This document shows, in pieces, positions 32,101-47,880 of a stretch of 64,000 nucleotides of DNA. Each line of letters begins with the position of its first letter. Position 1 is the first letter of the stretch. The notes below the pieces were generated by a model, which was not told the origin of the DNA, ran no database searches, and was given only the letters and a program-made list of their open reading frames with translations. The position numbers and the translations under genes were made by a program. The stretch is from Osedax frankpressi (taxonomy: Eukaryota; Annelida; Polychaeta; Sabellida; Siboglinidae): the NCBI GenBank assembly GCA_964035775.1, contig OZ038312.1:46029786-46093785 (forward strand), read 5' to 3'.

Positions 32101-34420
32101 ATTATTTTACAATTCTTACTTATATTATCAATTAAGATTACATATTTTCAGAAAGTGTAGATATATAATCATTCTCCAACAACCTGAAATATAATTAAAC
32201 AATTTTTCTATAATTTGTATACAATTCTTACTTATATTATCAATTAAGATTACATATTTTCAGAAAGTGTAGATATATAATCATTCTCCAACAACCTGAA
32301 ATATAATTAAACAATTTTTCTATAATTTGTATACAATTCTTACTTATATTATCAATTAAGATTACATATTTTCAGAAAGTGTAGATATATAATCATTCTC
32401 CAACAACCTAATTTTTCTATATTTTATATACAATTCTTACTTATATTATCAATTAAGTTTACATATTTTCAGAAAGTGTAGATATATAATCATTCTCCAA
32501 CAATCTGAAATATAATTAAACAATTTTTCTATAATTTGTATACAATTCTTAATTATATTATCAATTAAGATTACATATTTTCAGAAAGTGTAGATATATA
32601 ATCATTCTCCAACAACCTGAAATATAATTAAACAATTTTTATATAATTATTTTACAATTCTTACTTATATTATAAATTAAGATTACATATTTTCAGAAAG
32701 TGTAGATATATAATCATTCTCCAACAACCTGAAATATAATTAAACAATTTTTCTATAATTTGTATACAATTCTTACTTATATTATCAATTAATATTACAT
32801 ATTTTCAGAAAGTGTAGATATATAATCATTCTCCAACAACCTGAAATATAATTAAACAATTTTTATATAATTATTTTACAATTCTTACTTATATTATCAA
32901 TTAAGATTACATATTTTCAGAAAGTGTAGATATATAATCATTCTCCAACAACCTGAAATATAATTAAACCATTTTTATATAATTATTTTACAATTCTTAC
33001 TTATATTATCAATTAAGATTACATATTTTCAGAAAGTGTAGATATATAATCATTCTCCAACAACCTGAAATATAATTTTAAATGTTTTCTGCAATTTATA
33101 TACAATTCTTACTTATATTATCAATTAAGTTTACATATTTTCAGAAAGTGTAGATATATAATCATTCTCCAGCAATCTGAAATATAATTAAACCATTTTT
33201 CTATAATTTGTATACAATTCTTACTTATATTATCAATTAAGTTTACATATTTTCAGAAAGTGTAGATATATAATCATTCTCCAACAACCTGAAATATAAT
33301 TAAACCATTTTTATATAATTATTTTACAATTCTTACTTATATTATCAATTAAGATTACATATTTTCAGAAAGTGTAGATATATAATCATTCTCCAGCAAC
33401 CTTAAATATAATTAAACAATTTTTCTATAATTTGTATACAATTCTTACTTATATTATCAATTAAGATTACATATTTTCAGAAAGTGTAGATATATAATCA
33501 TTCTCCAACAACCTGAAATATAATTAAACCATTTTTCTATAATTTGTATACAATTCTTACTTATATTATCAATTAAGATTACATATTTTCAGAAAGTGTA
33601 GATATATAATCATTCTCCAACAACCTGAAATATAATTAAACCATTTTTCTATAATTTGTATACATTCTTACTTATATTATCAATTAAGATTACATATTTT
33701 CAGAAAGTGTAGATATATAATCATTCTCCAACAACCTGAAATATAATTAAACAATTTTTCTATAATTTGTATACAATTTTTACTTATATTATCAATTAAG
33801 ATTACATATTTTCAGAAAGTGTAGATATATAATCATTCTCCAGCAACCTGAAATATAATTAAACAATTTTTATATAATTATTTTACAATTTTTACTTATA
33901 TTATCAATTAAGATTACATATTTTCAGAAAGTGTAGATATATAATCATTCTCCAACAACCTGAAATATAATTAAACAATTTTTCTATAATTTGTATACAA
34001 TTCTTACTTATATTATCAATTAATATTACATATTTTCAGAAAGTGTAGATATATAATCATTCTCCAACAACCTGAAATATAATTAAACAATTTTTCTATA
34101 TTTTATATACAATTCTTACTTATATTATCAATTAAGATTACATATTTTCAGAAAGTGTAGATATATAATCATTCTCCAACAACCTGAAATATAATTAAAC
34201 AATTTTTCTATAATTTGTATACAATTCTTACTTATATTATCAATTAAGATTACATATTTTCAGAAAGTGTAGATATATAATCATTCTCCAACAACCTGAA
34301 ATATAATTAAACAATTTTTCTATAATTTGTATACAATTCTTACTTATATTATCAATTAAGATTACATATTTTCAGAAAGTGTAGATATATAATCATTCTC
34401 CAACAACCTAATTTTTCTAT
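29199..34420 (+). repeat. Higher-order ladder marked by a 97-bp deletion monomer
   Basis: Five copies of one shortened monomer read CAACCTAATTTTTCTATATT where other copies have fifteen more bases (GAAATATAATTAAAC). The junction starts at 29201, 30530, 31523, 32404 and 34404. Spacings are 1329, 993, 881 and 2000 bases, which equal 12, 9, 8 and 18 monomers less the 15-base deletion (the last also less one base). The same deletion with the same neighbours means that one mutated monomer was copied as part of larger units of differing length. Confidence 0.9.
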
Positions 34421-37400
34421 ATTTTATATACAATTCTTACTTATATTATCAATTAAGTTTACATATTTTCAGAAAGTGTAGATATATAATCATTCTCCAA
34501 CAATCTGAAATATAATTAAACAATTTTTCTATAATTTGTATACAATTCTTAATTATATTATCAATTAAGATTACATATTTTCAGAAAGTGTAGATATATA
34601 ATCATTCTCCAACAACCTGAAATATAATTAAACAATTTTTATATAATTATTTTACAATTCTTACTTATATTATAAATTAAGATTACATATTTTCAGAAAG
34701 TGTAGATATATAATCATTCTCCAACAACCTGAAATATAATTAAACAATTTTTCTATAATTTGTATACAATTCTTACTTATATTATCAATTAATATTACAT
34801 ATTTTCAGAAAGTGTAGATATATAATCATTCTCCAACAACCTGAAATATAATTAAACAATTTTTATATAATTATTTTACAATTCTTACTTATATTATCAA
34901 TTAAGATTACATATTTTCAGAAAGTGTAGATATATAATCATTCTCCAGCAACCTTAAATATAATTAAACAATTTTTATATAATTATTTTACAATTCTTAC
35001 TTATATTATCAATTAAGTTTACATATTTTCAGAAAGTGTAGATATATAATCATTCTCCAACAACCTGAAATATAATTAAACAATTTTTCTATAATTTGTA
35101 TACAATTCTTACTTATATTATCAATTAATATTACATATTTTCAGAAAGTGTAGATATATAATCATTCTCCAACAACCTGAAATATAATTAAACAATTTTT
35201 ATATATTTTATATACAATTCTTACTTATATTATCAATTAAGATTACATATTTTCAGAAAGTGTAGATATATAATCATTCTCCAACAACCTGAAATATAAT
35301 TAAACAATTTTTATATAATTATTTTACAATTCTTACTTATATTATAAATTAAGATTACATATTTTCAGAAAGTGTAGATATATAATCATTCTCCAACAAC
35401 CTGAAATATAATTAAACAATTTTTCTATAATTTGTATACAATTCTTACTTATATTATCAATTAATATTACATATTTTCAGAAAGTGTAGATATATAATCA
35501 TTCTCCAACAACCTGAAATATAATTAAACAATTTTTATATAATTATTTTACAATTCTTACTTATATTATCAATTAAGATTACATATTTTCAGAAAGTGTA
35601 GATATATAATCATTCTCCAGCAACCTTAAATATAATTAAACAATTTTTATATAATTATTTTACAATTCTTACTTATATTATCAATTAAGTTTACATATTT
35701 TCAGAAAGTGTAGATATATAATCATTCTCCAACAACCTGAAATATAATTAAACAATTTTTCTATAATTTGTATACAATTCTTAATTATATTATCAATTAA
35801 GATTACATATTTTCAGAAAGTGTAGATATATAATCATTCTCCAACAACCTGAAATATAATTAAACCATTTTTATATAATTATTTTACAATTCTTACTTAT
35901 ATTATCAATTAAGATTACATATTTTCAGAAAGTGTAGATATATAATCATTCTCCAACAACCTGAAATATAATTTTAAATGTTTTCTGCAATTTATATACA
36001 ATTCTTACTTATATTATAAATTAAGATTACATATTTTCAGAAAGTGTAGATATATAATCATTCTCCAGCAATCTGAAATATAATTAAACCATTTTTCTAT
36101 AATTTGTATACAATTCTTACTTATATTATCAATTAAGTTTACATATTTTCAGAAAGTGTAGATTTATAATCATTCTCCAACAACCTGAAATATAATTAAA
36201 CCATTTTTATATAATTATTTTACAATTCTTACTTATATTATAAATTAAGATTACATATTTTCAGAAAGTGTAGATATATAATCATTCTCCAACAACCTGA
36301 AATATAATTAAACAATTTTTCTATAATTTGTATACAATTCTTACTTATATTATCAATTAAGATTACATATTTTCAGAAAGTGTAGATATATAATCATTCT
36401 CCAGCAACCTTAAATATAATTAAACAATTTTTATATAATTATTTTACAATTCTTACTTATATTATCAATTAAGTTTACATATTTTCAGAAAGTGTAGATA
36501 TATAATCATTCTCCAACAACCTGAAATATAATTAAACAATTTTTCTATAATTTGTATACAATTCTTAATTATATTATCAATTAAGATTACATATTTTCAG
36601 AAAGTGTAGATATATAATCATTCTCCAACAACCTGAAATATAATTAAACCATTTTTATATAATTATTTTACAATTCTTACTTATATTATCAATTAAGATT
36701 ACATATTTTCAGAAAGTGTAGATATATAATCATTCTCCAACAACCTGAAATATAATTTTAAATGTTTTCTGCAATTTATATACAATTCTTACTTATATTA
36801 TAAATTAAGATTACATATTTTCAGAAAGTGTAGATATATAATCATTCTCCAGCAATCTGAAATATAATTAAACCATTTTTCTATAATTTGTATACAATTC
36901 TTACTTATATTATCAATTAAGTTTACATATTTTCAGAAAGTGTAGATTTATAATCATTCTCCAACAACCTGAAATATAATTAAACCATTTTTATATAATT
37001 ATTTTACAATTCTTACTTATATTATCAATTAAGATTACATATTTTCAGAAAGTGTAGATATATAATCATTCTCAAGCAACCTTAAATATAATTAAACAAT
37101 TTTTATATAATTATTTTACAATTCTTACTTATATTATCAATTAAGATAACATATTTTCAGAAAGTGTAGATATATAATCATTCTCCAACAACCTGAAATA
37201 TAATTAAACAATTTTTATATATTTTATATACAATTCTTACTTATATTATCTATTAAGATTACATATTTTCAGAAAGTGTAGATATATAATCATTCTCCAA
37301 CAACCTGAAATATAATTAAACAATTTTTATATATTTTATATACAATTCTTACTTATATTATCAATTAAGATTACATATTTTTATAAAGTGTAGATATATA

Positions 37401-39545
37401 ATCATTCTCCAACAACCTGAAATATAATTAAACAATTTTTCTATAATTTGTATACAATTCTTACTTATATTATCAATTAAGATTTCATATTTTCAGAAAG
37501 CGTAGATATATAATCATTCTCCAACAACCTGAAATATAATTAAACAATTTTTCTATATTTTATATACAATTCTTACTTATATTATCAATTAAGTTTACAT
37601 ATTTTCAGAAAGTGTAGATATATAATCATTCTCCAACAATCTGAAATATAATTAAACAATTTTTCTATAATTTGTATACAATTCTTAATTATATTATCAA
37701 TTAAGATTACATATTTTCAGAAAGTGTAGATATATAATCATTCTCCAACAACCTGAAATATAATTAAACAATTTTTATATAATTATTTTACAATTCTTAC
37801 TTATATTATAAATTAAGATTACATATTTTCAGAAAGTGTAGATATATAATCATTCTCCAACAACCTGAAATATAATTAAACAATTTTTCTATAATTTGTA
37901 TACAATTCTTACTTATATTATCAATTAATATTACATATTTTCAGAAAGTGTAGATATATAATCATTCTCCAACAACCTGAAATATAATTAAACAATTTTT
38001 ATATAATTATTTTACAATTCTTACTTATATTATCAATTAAGATTACATATTTTCAGAAAGTGTAGATATATAATCATTCTCCAGCAACCTTAAATATAAT
38101 TAAACAATTTTTATATAATTATTTTACAATTCTTACTTATATTATCAATTAAGTTTACATATTTTCAGAAAGTGTAGATATATAATCATTCTCCAACAAC
38201 CTGAAATATAATTAAACAATTTTTCTATAATTTGTATACAATTCTTAATTATATTATCAATTAAGATTACATATTTTCAGAAAGTGTAGATATATAATCA
38301 TTCTCCAACAACCTGAAATATAATTAAACCATTTTTATATAATTATTTTACAATTCTTACTTATATTATCAATTAAGATTACATATTTTCAGAAAGTGTA
38401 GATATATAATCATTCTCCAACAACCTGAAATATAATTTTAAATGTTTTCTGCAATTTATATACAATTCTTACTTATATTATAAATTAAGATTACATATTT
38501 TCAGAAAGTGTAGATATATAATCATTCTCCAGCAATCTGAAATATAATTAAACCATTTTTCTATAATTTGTATACAATTCTTACTTATATTATCAATTAA
38601 TATTACATATTTTCAGAAAGTGTAGATATATAATCATTCTCCAGCAACCTTAAATATAATTAAACAATTTTTATATAATTATTTTACAATTCTTACTTAT
38701 ATTATCAATTAAGTTTACATATTTTCAGAAAGTGTAGATATATAATCATTCTCCAACAACCTGAAATATAATTAAACAATTTTTCTATAATTTGTATACA
38801 ATTCTTAATTATATTATCAATTAAGATTACATATTTTCAGAAAGTGTAGATATATAATCATTCTCCAACAACCTGAAATATAATTAAACCATTTTTATAT
38901 AATTATTTTACAATTCTTACTTATATTATCAATTAAGATTACATATTTTCAGAAAGTGTAGATATATAATCATTCTCCAACAACCTGAAATATAATTTTA
39001 AATGTTTTCTGCAATTTATATACAATTCTTACTTATATTATAAATTAAGATTACATATTTTCAGAAAGTGTAGATATATAATCATTCTCCAGCAATCTGA
39101 AATATAATTAAACCATTTTTCTATAATTTGTATACAATTCTTACTTATATTATCAATTAATATTACATATTTTCAGAAAGTGTAGATATATAATCATTCT
39201 CCAACAACCTGAAATATAATTAAACAATTTTTCTATATTTTATATACAATTCTTACTTATATTATCAATTAAGATTACATATTTTCAGAAAGTGTAGATA
39301 TATAATCATTCTCCAACAACCTGAAATATAATTAAACTATTTTTCTATATTTTATATAAAATTCTTACTTATATTATCAATTAAGATTACATATTTTCAG
39401 AAAGTGTAGATATATAATCATTCTCCAACAACCTGAAATATAATTAAACAATTTTTCTATAATTTGTATACAATTCTTACTTATATTATCAATTAATATT
39501 ACATATTTTCAGAAAGTGTAGATATATAATCATTCTCCAACAACC

Positions 39546-40760
39546 TGAAATATAATTAAACAATTTTTATATATTTTATATATAATTCTTACTTATATTA
39601 TCAATTAAGATTACATATTTTCAGAAAGTGTAGATATATAATCATTCTCCAACAACCTGAAATATAATTAAACAATTTTTCTATATTTTATATACAATTC
39701 TTACTTATATTATCAATTAAGATTACATATTTTCAGAAAGTGTAGATATATAATCATTCTCCAACAACCTGAAATATAATTAAACAATTTTTCTATGATT
39801 TGTATACAATTCTTAATTATATTATCAATTAAGATTACATATTTTCAGAAAGTGTAGATATATAATCATTCTCCAACAACCTGAAATATAATTAAACCAT
39901 TTTTATATAATTATTTTACAATTCTTACTTATATTATCAATTAAGATTACATATTTTCAGAAAGTGTAGATATATAATCATTCTCCAACAACCTGAAATA
40001 TAATTTTAAATGTTTTCTGCAATTTATATACAATTCTTACTTATATTATCAATTAAGTTTACATATTTTCAGAAAGTGTAGATATATAATCATTCTCCAG
40101 CAATCTAAAATATAATTAAACCATTTTTCTATAATTTGTATACAATTCTTACTTATATTATCAATTAAGTTTACATATTTTCAGAAAGTGTAGATTTATA
40201 ATCATTCTCCAACAACCTGAAATATAATTAAACCATTTTTATATAATTATTTTACAATTCTTACTTATATTATCAATTAAGATTACATATTTTCAGAAAA
40301 TGTAGATATATAATCATTCTCCAGCAACCTTAAATATAATTAAACAATTTTTATATAATTATTTTACAATTCTTACTTATATTATCAATTAAGATTACAT
40401 ATTTTCAGAAAGTGTAGATATATAATCATTCTCCAACAACCTGAAATATAATTAAACAATTTTTATATATTTTATATACAATTCTTACTTATATTATCAA
40501 TTAAGATTACATATTTTCAGAAAGTGTAGATATATAATCATTCTCCAACAACCTGAAATATAATTAAACAATTTTTATATATTTTATATACAATTCTTAC
40601 TTATATTATCAATTAAGATTACATATTTTCAGAAAGTATAGATATATAATCATTCTCCAACAACCTGAAATATAATTAAACAATTTTTCTATAATTTGTA
40701 TAAATATAATTAAACAATTTTTATATATTTTATATATAATTCTTACTTATATATAATCAT
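39546..40760 (+). repeat. Higher-order block C, first copy, ending in a chimeric monomer
   Basis: The block is marked by CTATGATTTG (about 39,796), CAATCTAAAATATAATT (about 40,100), GAAAATGTAG (40,296) and GAAAGTATAG (about 40,636). It ends in a rearranged stretch at 40,690-40,760, where ATTTGTATA runs straight into AATATAATTAAAC and a later CTTATAT runs straight into ATAATCATTCTCC. That is a two-junction deletion chimera of neighbouring monomers. The whole block recurs 3,355 bases later, and most of it recurs in the right array. Confidence 0.86.
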
Positions 40761-42900
40761 TCTCCAACAACCTGAAATATAATTAAACAATTTTTCTATA
40801 TTTTATATACAATTCTTACTTATATTATCAATTAAGATTACATATTTTCAGAAAGTGTAGATTTATAATCATTCTCCAACAACCTGAAATATAATTAAAC
40901 CATTTTTATATAATTATTTTACAATTCTTACTTATATTATCAATTAAGATTACATATTTTCAGAAAGTGTAGATATATAATCATTCTCAAGCAACCTTAA
41001 ATATAATTAAACAATTTTTATATAATTATTTTACAATTCTTACTTATATTATCAATTAAGATAACATATTTTCAGAAAGTGTAGATATATAATCATTCTC
41101 CAACAACCTGAAATATAATTAAACAATTTTTATATATTTTATATACAATTCTTACTTATATTATCTATTAAGATTACATATTTTCAGAAAGTGTAGATAT
41201 ATAATCATTCTCCAACAACCTGAAATATAATTAAACAATTTTTATATATTTTATATACAATTCTTACTTATATTATCAATTAAGATTACATATTTTTATA
41301 AAGTGTAGATATATAATCATTCTCCAACAACCTGAAATATAATTAAACAATTTTTCTATAATTTGTATACAATTCTTACTTATATTATCAATTAAGATTT
41401 CATATTTTCAGAAAGCGTAGATATATAATCATTCTCCAACAACCTGAAATATAATTAAACAATTTTTCTATATTTTATATACAATTCTTACTTATATTAT
41501 CAATTAAGTTTACATATTTTCAGAAAGTGTAGATATATAATCATTCTCCAACAATCTGAAATATAATTAAACAATTTTTCTATAATTTGTATACAATTCT
41601 TAATTATATTATCAATTAAGATTACATATTTTCAGAAAGTGTAGATATATAATCATTCTCCAACAACCTGAAATATAATTAAACAATTTTTATATAATTA
41701 TTTTACAATTCTTACTTATATTATAAATTAAGATTACATATTTTCAGAAAGTGTAGATATATAATCATTCTCCAACAACCTGAAATATAATTAAACAATT
41801 TTTCTATAATTTGTATACAATTCTTACTTATATTATCAATTAATATTACATATTTTCAGAAAGTGTAGATATATAATCATTCTCCAACAACCTGAAATAT
41901 AATTAAACAATTTTTATATAATTATTTTACAATTCTTACTTATATTATCAATTAAGATTACATATTTTCAGAAAGTGTAGATATATAATCATTCTCCAGC
42001 AACCTTAAATATAATTAAACAATTTTTATATAATTATTTCACAATTCTTACTTATATTATCAATTAAGTTTACATATTTTCAGAAAGTGTAGATATATAA
42101 TCATTCTCCAACAACCTGAAATATAATTAAACAATTTTTCTATAATTTGTATACAATTCTTAATTATATTATCAATTAAGATTACATATTTTCAGAAAGT
42201 GTAGATATATAATCATTCTCCAACAACCTGAAATATAATTAAACCATTTTTATATAATTATTTTACAATTCTTACTTATATTATCAATTAAGATTACATA
42301 TTTTCAGAAAGTGTAGATATATAATCATTCTCCAACAACCTGAAATATAATTTTAAATGTTTTCTGCAATTTATATACAATTCTTACTTATATTATAAAT
42401 TAAGATTACATATTTTCAGAAAGTGTAGATATATAATCATTCTCCAGCAATCTGAAATATAATTAAACCATTTTTCTATAATTTGTATACAATTCTTACT
42501 TATATTATCAATTAATATTACATATTTTCAGAAAGTGTAGATATATAATCATTCTCCAACAACCTGAAATATAATTAAACAATTTTTCTATATTTTATAT
42601 ACAATTCTTACTTATATTATCAATTAAGATTACATATTTTCAGAAAGTGTAGATATATAATCATTCTCCAACAACCTGAAATATAATTAAACTATTTTTC
42701 TATATTTTATATAAAATTCTTACTTATATTATCAATTAAGATTACATATTTTCAGAAAGTGTAGATATATAATCATTCTCCAACAACCTGAAATATAATT
42801 AAACAATTTTTCTATAATTTGTATACAATTCTTACTTATATTATCAATTAATATTACATATTTTCAGAAAGTGTAGATATATAATCATTCTCCAACAACC

Positions 42901-44115
42901 TGAAATATAATTAAACAATTTTTATATATTTTATATATAATTCTTACTTATATTATCAATTAAGATTACATATTTTCAGAAAGTGTAGATATATAATCAT
43001 TCTCCAACAACCTGAAATATAATTAAACAATTTTTCTATATTTTATATACAATTCTTACTTATATTATCAATTAAGATTACATATTTTCAGAAAGTGTAG
43101 ATATATAATCATTCTCCAACAACCTGAAATATAATTAAACAATTTTTCTATGATTTGTATACAATTCTTAATTATATTATCAATTAAGATTACATATTTT
43201 CAGAAAGTGTAGATATATAATCATTCTCCAACAACCTGAAATATAATTAAACCATTTTTATATAATTATTTTACAATTCTTACTTATATTATCAATTAAG
43301 ATTACATATTTTCAGAAAGTGTAGATATATAATCATTCTCCAACAACCTGAAATATAATTTTAAATGTTTTCTGCAATTTATATACAATTCTTACTTATA
43401 TTATCAATTAAGTTTACATATTTTCAGAAAGTGTAGATATATAATCATTCTCCAGCAATCTAAAATATAATTAAACCATTTTTCTATAATTTGTATACAA
43501 TTCTTACTTATATTATCAATTAAGTTTACATATTTTCAGAAAGTGTAGATTTATAATCATTCTCCAACAACCTGAAATATAATTAAACCATTTTTATATA
43601 ATTATTTTACAATTCTTACTTATATTATCAATTAAGATTACATATTTTCAGAAAATGTAGATATATAATCATTCTCCAGCAACCTTAAATATAATTAAAC
43701 AATTTTTATATAATTATTTTACAATTCTTACTTATATTATCAATTAAGATTACATATTTTCAGAAAGTGTAGATATATAATCATTCTCCAACAACCTGAA
43801 ATATAATTAAACAATTTTTATATATTTTATATACAATTCTTACTTATATTATCAATTAAGATTACATATTTTCAGAAAGTGTAGATATATAATCATTCTC
43901 CAACAACCTGAAATATAATTAAACAATTTTTATATATTTTATATACAATTCTTACTTATATTATCAATTAAGATTACATATTTTCAGAAAGTATAGATAT
44001 ATAATCATTCTCCAACAACCTGAAATATAATTAAACAATTTTTCTATAATTTGTATAAATATAATTAAACAATTTTTATATATTTTATATATAATTCTTA
44101 CTTATATATAATCAT
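42901..44115 (+). repeat. Higher-order block C, second copy
   Basis: This is a copy of 39,546-40,760 at an offset of 3,355. GAAAATGTAG is at 43,651, GAAAGTATAG near 43,987, and the chimeric junction TTGTATAAATATAATT at 44,051 (40,696 in the first copy). A third copy without the chimeric end lies at 61,461-62,600, at an offset of 18,560. Confidence 0.86.
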
Positions 44116-47100
44116 TCTCCAACAACCTGAAATATAATTAAACAATTTTTCTATATTTTATATACAATTCTTACTTATATTATCAATTAAGATTACATAT
44201 TTTCAGAAAGTGTAGATATATAATCATTCTCCAACAACCTGAAATATAATTAAACAATTTTTCTATATTTTATATACAATTCTTACTTATATTATCAATT
44301 AATATTACATATTTTCAGAAAGTGTAGATATATAATCATTCTCCAACAACCTGAAATATAATTAAACAATTTTTATATATTTTATATATAATTCTTACTT
44401 ATATTATCAATTAAGATTACATATTTTCAGAAAGTGTAGATATATAATCATTCTCCAACAACCTGAAATATAATTAAACAATTTTTCTATATTTTATATA
44501 CAATTCTTACTTATATTATCAATTAAGATTACATATTTTCAGAAAGTGTAGATATATAATCATTCTCCAACAACCTGAAATATAATTAAACAATTTTTAT
44601 ATAATTATTTTACAATTCTTACTTATATTATCAATTAAGATTACATATTTTCAGAAAGTGTAGATATATAATCATTCTCCAACAACCTGAAATATAATTA
44701 AACAATTTTTATATAATTATTTTACAATTCTTACTTATATTATCAATTAAGATTACATATTTTCAGAAAGTGTAGATATATAATCATTCTCCAACAACCT
44801 GAAATATAATTTTAAATGTTTTCTGCAATTTATATACAATTCTTACTTATATTATCAATTAAGTTTACATATTTTCAGAAAGTGTAGATATATAATCATT
44901 CTCCAGCAACCTGAAATATAATTAAACAATTTTTCTATAATTTGTATACAATTCTTACTTATATTATCAATTAAGATTACATATTTTCAGAAAGTGTAGA
45001 TATATAATCATTCTCCAGCAACCTGAAATATAATTAAACAATTTTTCTATAATTTGTATACAATTCTTACTTATATTATCAATTAATATTACATATTTTC
45101 AGAAAGTGTAGATATATAATCATTCTCCAACAACCTGAAATATAATTAAACAATTTTTATATAATTATTTTACAATTCTTACTTATATTATCAATTAATT
45201 TACATATTTTCAGAAAGTGTAGATATATAATCATTCTCAAGCAACCTTAAATATAATTAAACAATTTTTATATAATTATTTTACAATTCTTACTTATATT
45301 ATCAATTAAGATAACATATTTTCAGAAAGTGTAGATATATAATCATTCTCCAACAACCTGAAATATAATTAAACAATTTTTATATATTTTATATACAATT
45401 CTTACTTATATTATCAATTAAGATTACATATTTTCAGAAAGTGTAGATATATAATCATTCTCCAACAACCTGAAATATAATTAAACAATTTTTATATAAT
45501 TATTTTACAATTTTTACTTATATTATAAATTAAGATTACATATTTTCAGAAAGTGTAGATATATAATCATTCTCCAACAACCTGAAATATAATTAAACAA
45601 TTTTTCTATATTTTATATACAATTCTTACTTATATTATCAATTAATATTACATATTTTCAGAAAGTGTAGATATATAATCATTCTCCAACAACCTGAAAT
45701 ATAATTAAACAATTTTTATATATTTTATATATAATTCTTACTTATATTATCAATTAAGATTACATATTTTCAGAAAGTGTAGATATATAATCATTCTCCA
45801 ACAACCTGAAATATAATTAAACAATTTTTCTATATTTTATATACAATTCTTACTTATATTATCAATTAAGATTACATATTTTCAGAAAGTGTAGATATAT
45901 AATCATTCTCCAACAACCTGAAATATAATTAAACAATTTGTATATAATTATTTTACAATTCTTACTTATATTATGAATTAAGATTACATATTTTCAGAAA
46001 GTGTAGATATATAATCATTCTCCAACAACCTGAAATATAATTAAACAATTTTTATATAATTATTTTACAATTCTTACTTATATTATCAATTAAGATTACA
46101 TATTTTCAGAAAGTGTAGATATATAATCATTCTCCAACAACCTGAAATATAATTTTAAATGTTTTCTGCAATTTATATACAATTCTTACTTATATTATCA
46201 ATTAAGTTTACATATTTTCAGAAAGTGTAGATATATAATCATTCTCCAGCAACCTGAAATATAATTAAACAATTTTTCTATAATTTGTATACAATTCTTA
46301 CTTATATTATCAATTAATATTACATATTTTCAGAAAGTGTAGATATATAATCATTCTCCAACAACCTGAAATATAATTAAACAATTTTTATATAATTATT
46401 TTACAATTCTTACTTATATTATCAATTAAGTTTACATATTTTCAGAAAGTGTAGATATATAATCATTCTCCAACAACCTGAAATATAATTAAACAATTTT
46501 TCTATAATTTGTATACAATTCTTACTTATATTATCAATTAATATTACATATTTTCAGAAAGTGTAGATATATAATCATTCTCCAACAACCTGAAATATAA
46601 TTTTAAATGTTTTCTGCAATTTATATACAATTCTTACTTATATTATCAATTAAGTTTACATATTTTCAGAAAGTATAGATATATAATCATTCTCCAGCAA
46701 CCTGAAATATAATTAAACAATTTTTCTATAATTTGTATACAATTCTTACTTATATTATCAATTAATATTACATATTTTCAGAAAGTGTAGATATATAATC
46801 ATTCTCCAACAACCTGAAATATAATTAAACAATTTTTATATAATTATTTTACAATTTTTACTTATATTATAAATTAAGATTACATATTTTCAGAAAGTGT
46901 AGATATATAATCATTCTCCAACAACCTGAAATATAATTAAACAATTTTTCTATAATTTGTATACAATTCTTACTTATATTATCAATTAATATTACATATT
47001 TTCAGAAAGTGTAGATATATAATCATTCTCCAGCAACCTGAAATATAATTAAACAATTTTTCTATAATTTGTATACAATTCTTACTTATATTATCAATTA

Positions 47101-47199
47101 ATATTACATATTTTCAGAAAGTGTAGATATATAATCATTCTCCAACAACCTGAAATATAATTAAGCAATTTTTATATAATTATTTTACAATTCTTACTT

Positions 47200-47880
47200 A
47201 TATTATCAATTAATATTACATATTTTCAGAAAGTGTAGATATATAATCATTCTCCAACAACCTGAAATATAATTAAACAATTTTTATATAATTATTTTAC
47301 AATTTTTATATAATTATTTTATAATTTTTACTTATATTATCAATTAAGATTACATATTTTCAGAAAGTGTAGATATATAATCATTCTCCAACAACCTGAA
47401 ATATAATTAAACCATTTTTCTATAATTTGTATACAATTTTTACTTATATTATCAATTAAGATTACATATTTTTAGAAAGTGTAGATATATAATCATTCTC
47501 CAACAACATGAAATATAATTAAACCATTTTTATATAATTATTTTACAATTCTTACTTATATTATCAATTAAGATTACATATTTTCAGAAAGTGTAGATAT
47601 ATAATCATTCTCCAACAACCTGAAATATAATTAAACAACTTTTCTATAATTTGTATACAATTTTTACTTATATTATCAATTAAGATTACATATTTTCAGA
47701 AAGTGTTGATATATAATCATTCTCCAACAACCTGAAATATAATTAAACCATTTTTATATAATTATTTTACAATTTTTACTTATATTATCAATTAAGATTA
47801 CATATTTTTAGAAAGTGTAGATATATAATCATTCTCCAACAACATGAAATATAATTAAACCATTTTTATATAATTATTTT
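47200..47880 (+). repeat. Satellite block D with internal 23-bp expansion, left copy
   Basis: One monomer carries its variable segment almost twice: ATTATTTTACAATTTTTATA continues into a second ATTATTTTATAATTTTTAC (47,281-47,335). It is followed by monomers with ATATTTTTAGAAAG and CAACAACATGAAAT. The same three marks in the same order occur at 63,495-63,730 in the right array, 16,214 bases away. This ties the two arrays together across the non-satellite island. Confidence 0.85.
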
